Origin: Faecalibacterium sp. UBA1819
GTDB lineage: Bacteria; Bacillota; Clostridia; Oscillospirales; Ruminococcaceae
Reading direction: 5' to 3'
DNA length: 49,320 nucleotides
NCBI GenBank assembly: GCA_002315015.1
Contig: DCEX01000024.1
Coordinates: 1-49,320, forward strand
A model generated the notes under the pieces. It saw nothing but the letters and a program-made list of their open reading frames with translations. It was not told the origin of the DNA and did no database searches. Positions within the stretch are counted from its first letter, which is position 1. Every line of letters begins with the position of its first letter. Position numbers and translations under genes: made by a program. Below are positions 49,223 to 49,320 of the stretch, piece after piece.

Positions 49223-49320
49223 TTTTCAAGCTGGTCTGCAATTTGGCTCGGTCCACGCCCATTCATGCAGAGCGTGAAAATCTTCTTGACCACCTGTGCA
49301 GCTTCCTCGTCAATAATCCA
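49219..49320 (-). pseudogene. Serine recombinase fragment at window edge, joined to the DUF5107 stump
   Basis: The last 100 bases on minus read WIIDEEAAQVVKKIFTLC, MNGRGPSQIADQL and EKDKI. This is the start of the Recombinase domain that follows the resolvase domain in large serine recombinases. The frame continues off the window. After DKI the sequence switches to DUF5107 coding sequence in a different frame, so the recombinase is cut short here. Confidence 0.75.

Noticed and set aside
1..49320. tRNA, rRNA, or complete insertion sequence
   Set aside because: No cloverleaf other than the tRNA-like part of tmRNA, no rRNA sequence and no transposase were found.

Overview
The window looks like chromosome from an anaerobic, gut-type Clostridia bacterium, most likely of the Oscillospiraceae/Ruminococcaceae. 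The grounds are strong AAGGAGG ribosome sites with some TTG and GTG starts, the block dgt-dnaG-rpoD, the block SRP RNA-dnaX-ybaB-recR, a stand-alone PduL phosphotransacylase, YesM/YesN-type signalling, and a tmRNA with tag ANNNKLAVAA. No species is claimed.

Layout. 1-2066 (minus): remains of a phage or integrative element. Two near-identical 280-bp modules from a phage minor capsid protein carry different C-terminal domains. The upstream one ends in a nuclease-toxin-like domain and is followed at once by a 68-residue candidate immunity gene. 2148-17969: a carbohydrate-use locus of two divergent operons. The minus operon encodes a histidine kinase, an AraC-type response regulator, a heparinase II/III-like lyase and a sulfatase. 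The plus operon encodes an ABC sugar-binding lipoprotein, two permeases, a sulfatase, a beta-propeller glycosidase-like protein, a GH88 unsaturated glucuronyl hydrolase and a second heparinase II/III-like lyase. Together they fit import and cytoplasmic breakdown of sulfated, uronic-acid-containing oligosaccharides such as glycosaminoglycan fragments. 18.2-20.4 kb is an AT-rich patch of small unknown genes, including a frameshifted secreted protein.

20.6-33.2 kb is mainly housekeeping: a TIM-barrel protein, YqeG, VanW, rpmB, an AT-rich MFS exporter, comM, phosphoglucomutase, rpmE with a structured leader, YigZ, a dNTPase, dnaG and rpoD. A composite palindromic repeat follows rpoD. 33.4-41.9 kb (minus) holds an XRE regulator, a large carbohydrate-related protein, an SGNH/MBOAT pair for O-acylation, a Cas4-like nuclease fused to an XPD/DinG helicase, and pduL. 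42.0-47.7 kb (plus) holds uracil-DNA glycosylase, a P-loop ATPase, SRP RNA, dnaX, ybaB, recR, smpB and tmRNA. Beyond tmRNA lie an AT-rich membrane protein and, at the right edge, a DUF5107 gene stump joined to a serine-recombinase fragment.

The most interesting locus is the left-edge toxin array. The last part of its toxin domain lies in the -1 frame, behind an A AAA AAG heptamer and a short hairpin. The unshifted frame runs straight through into the candidate immunity gene.
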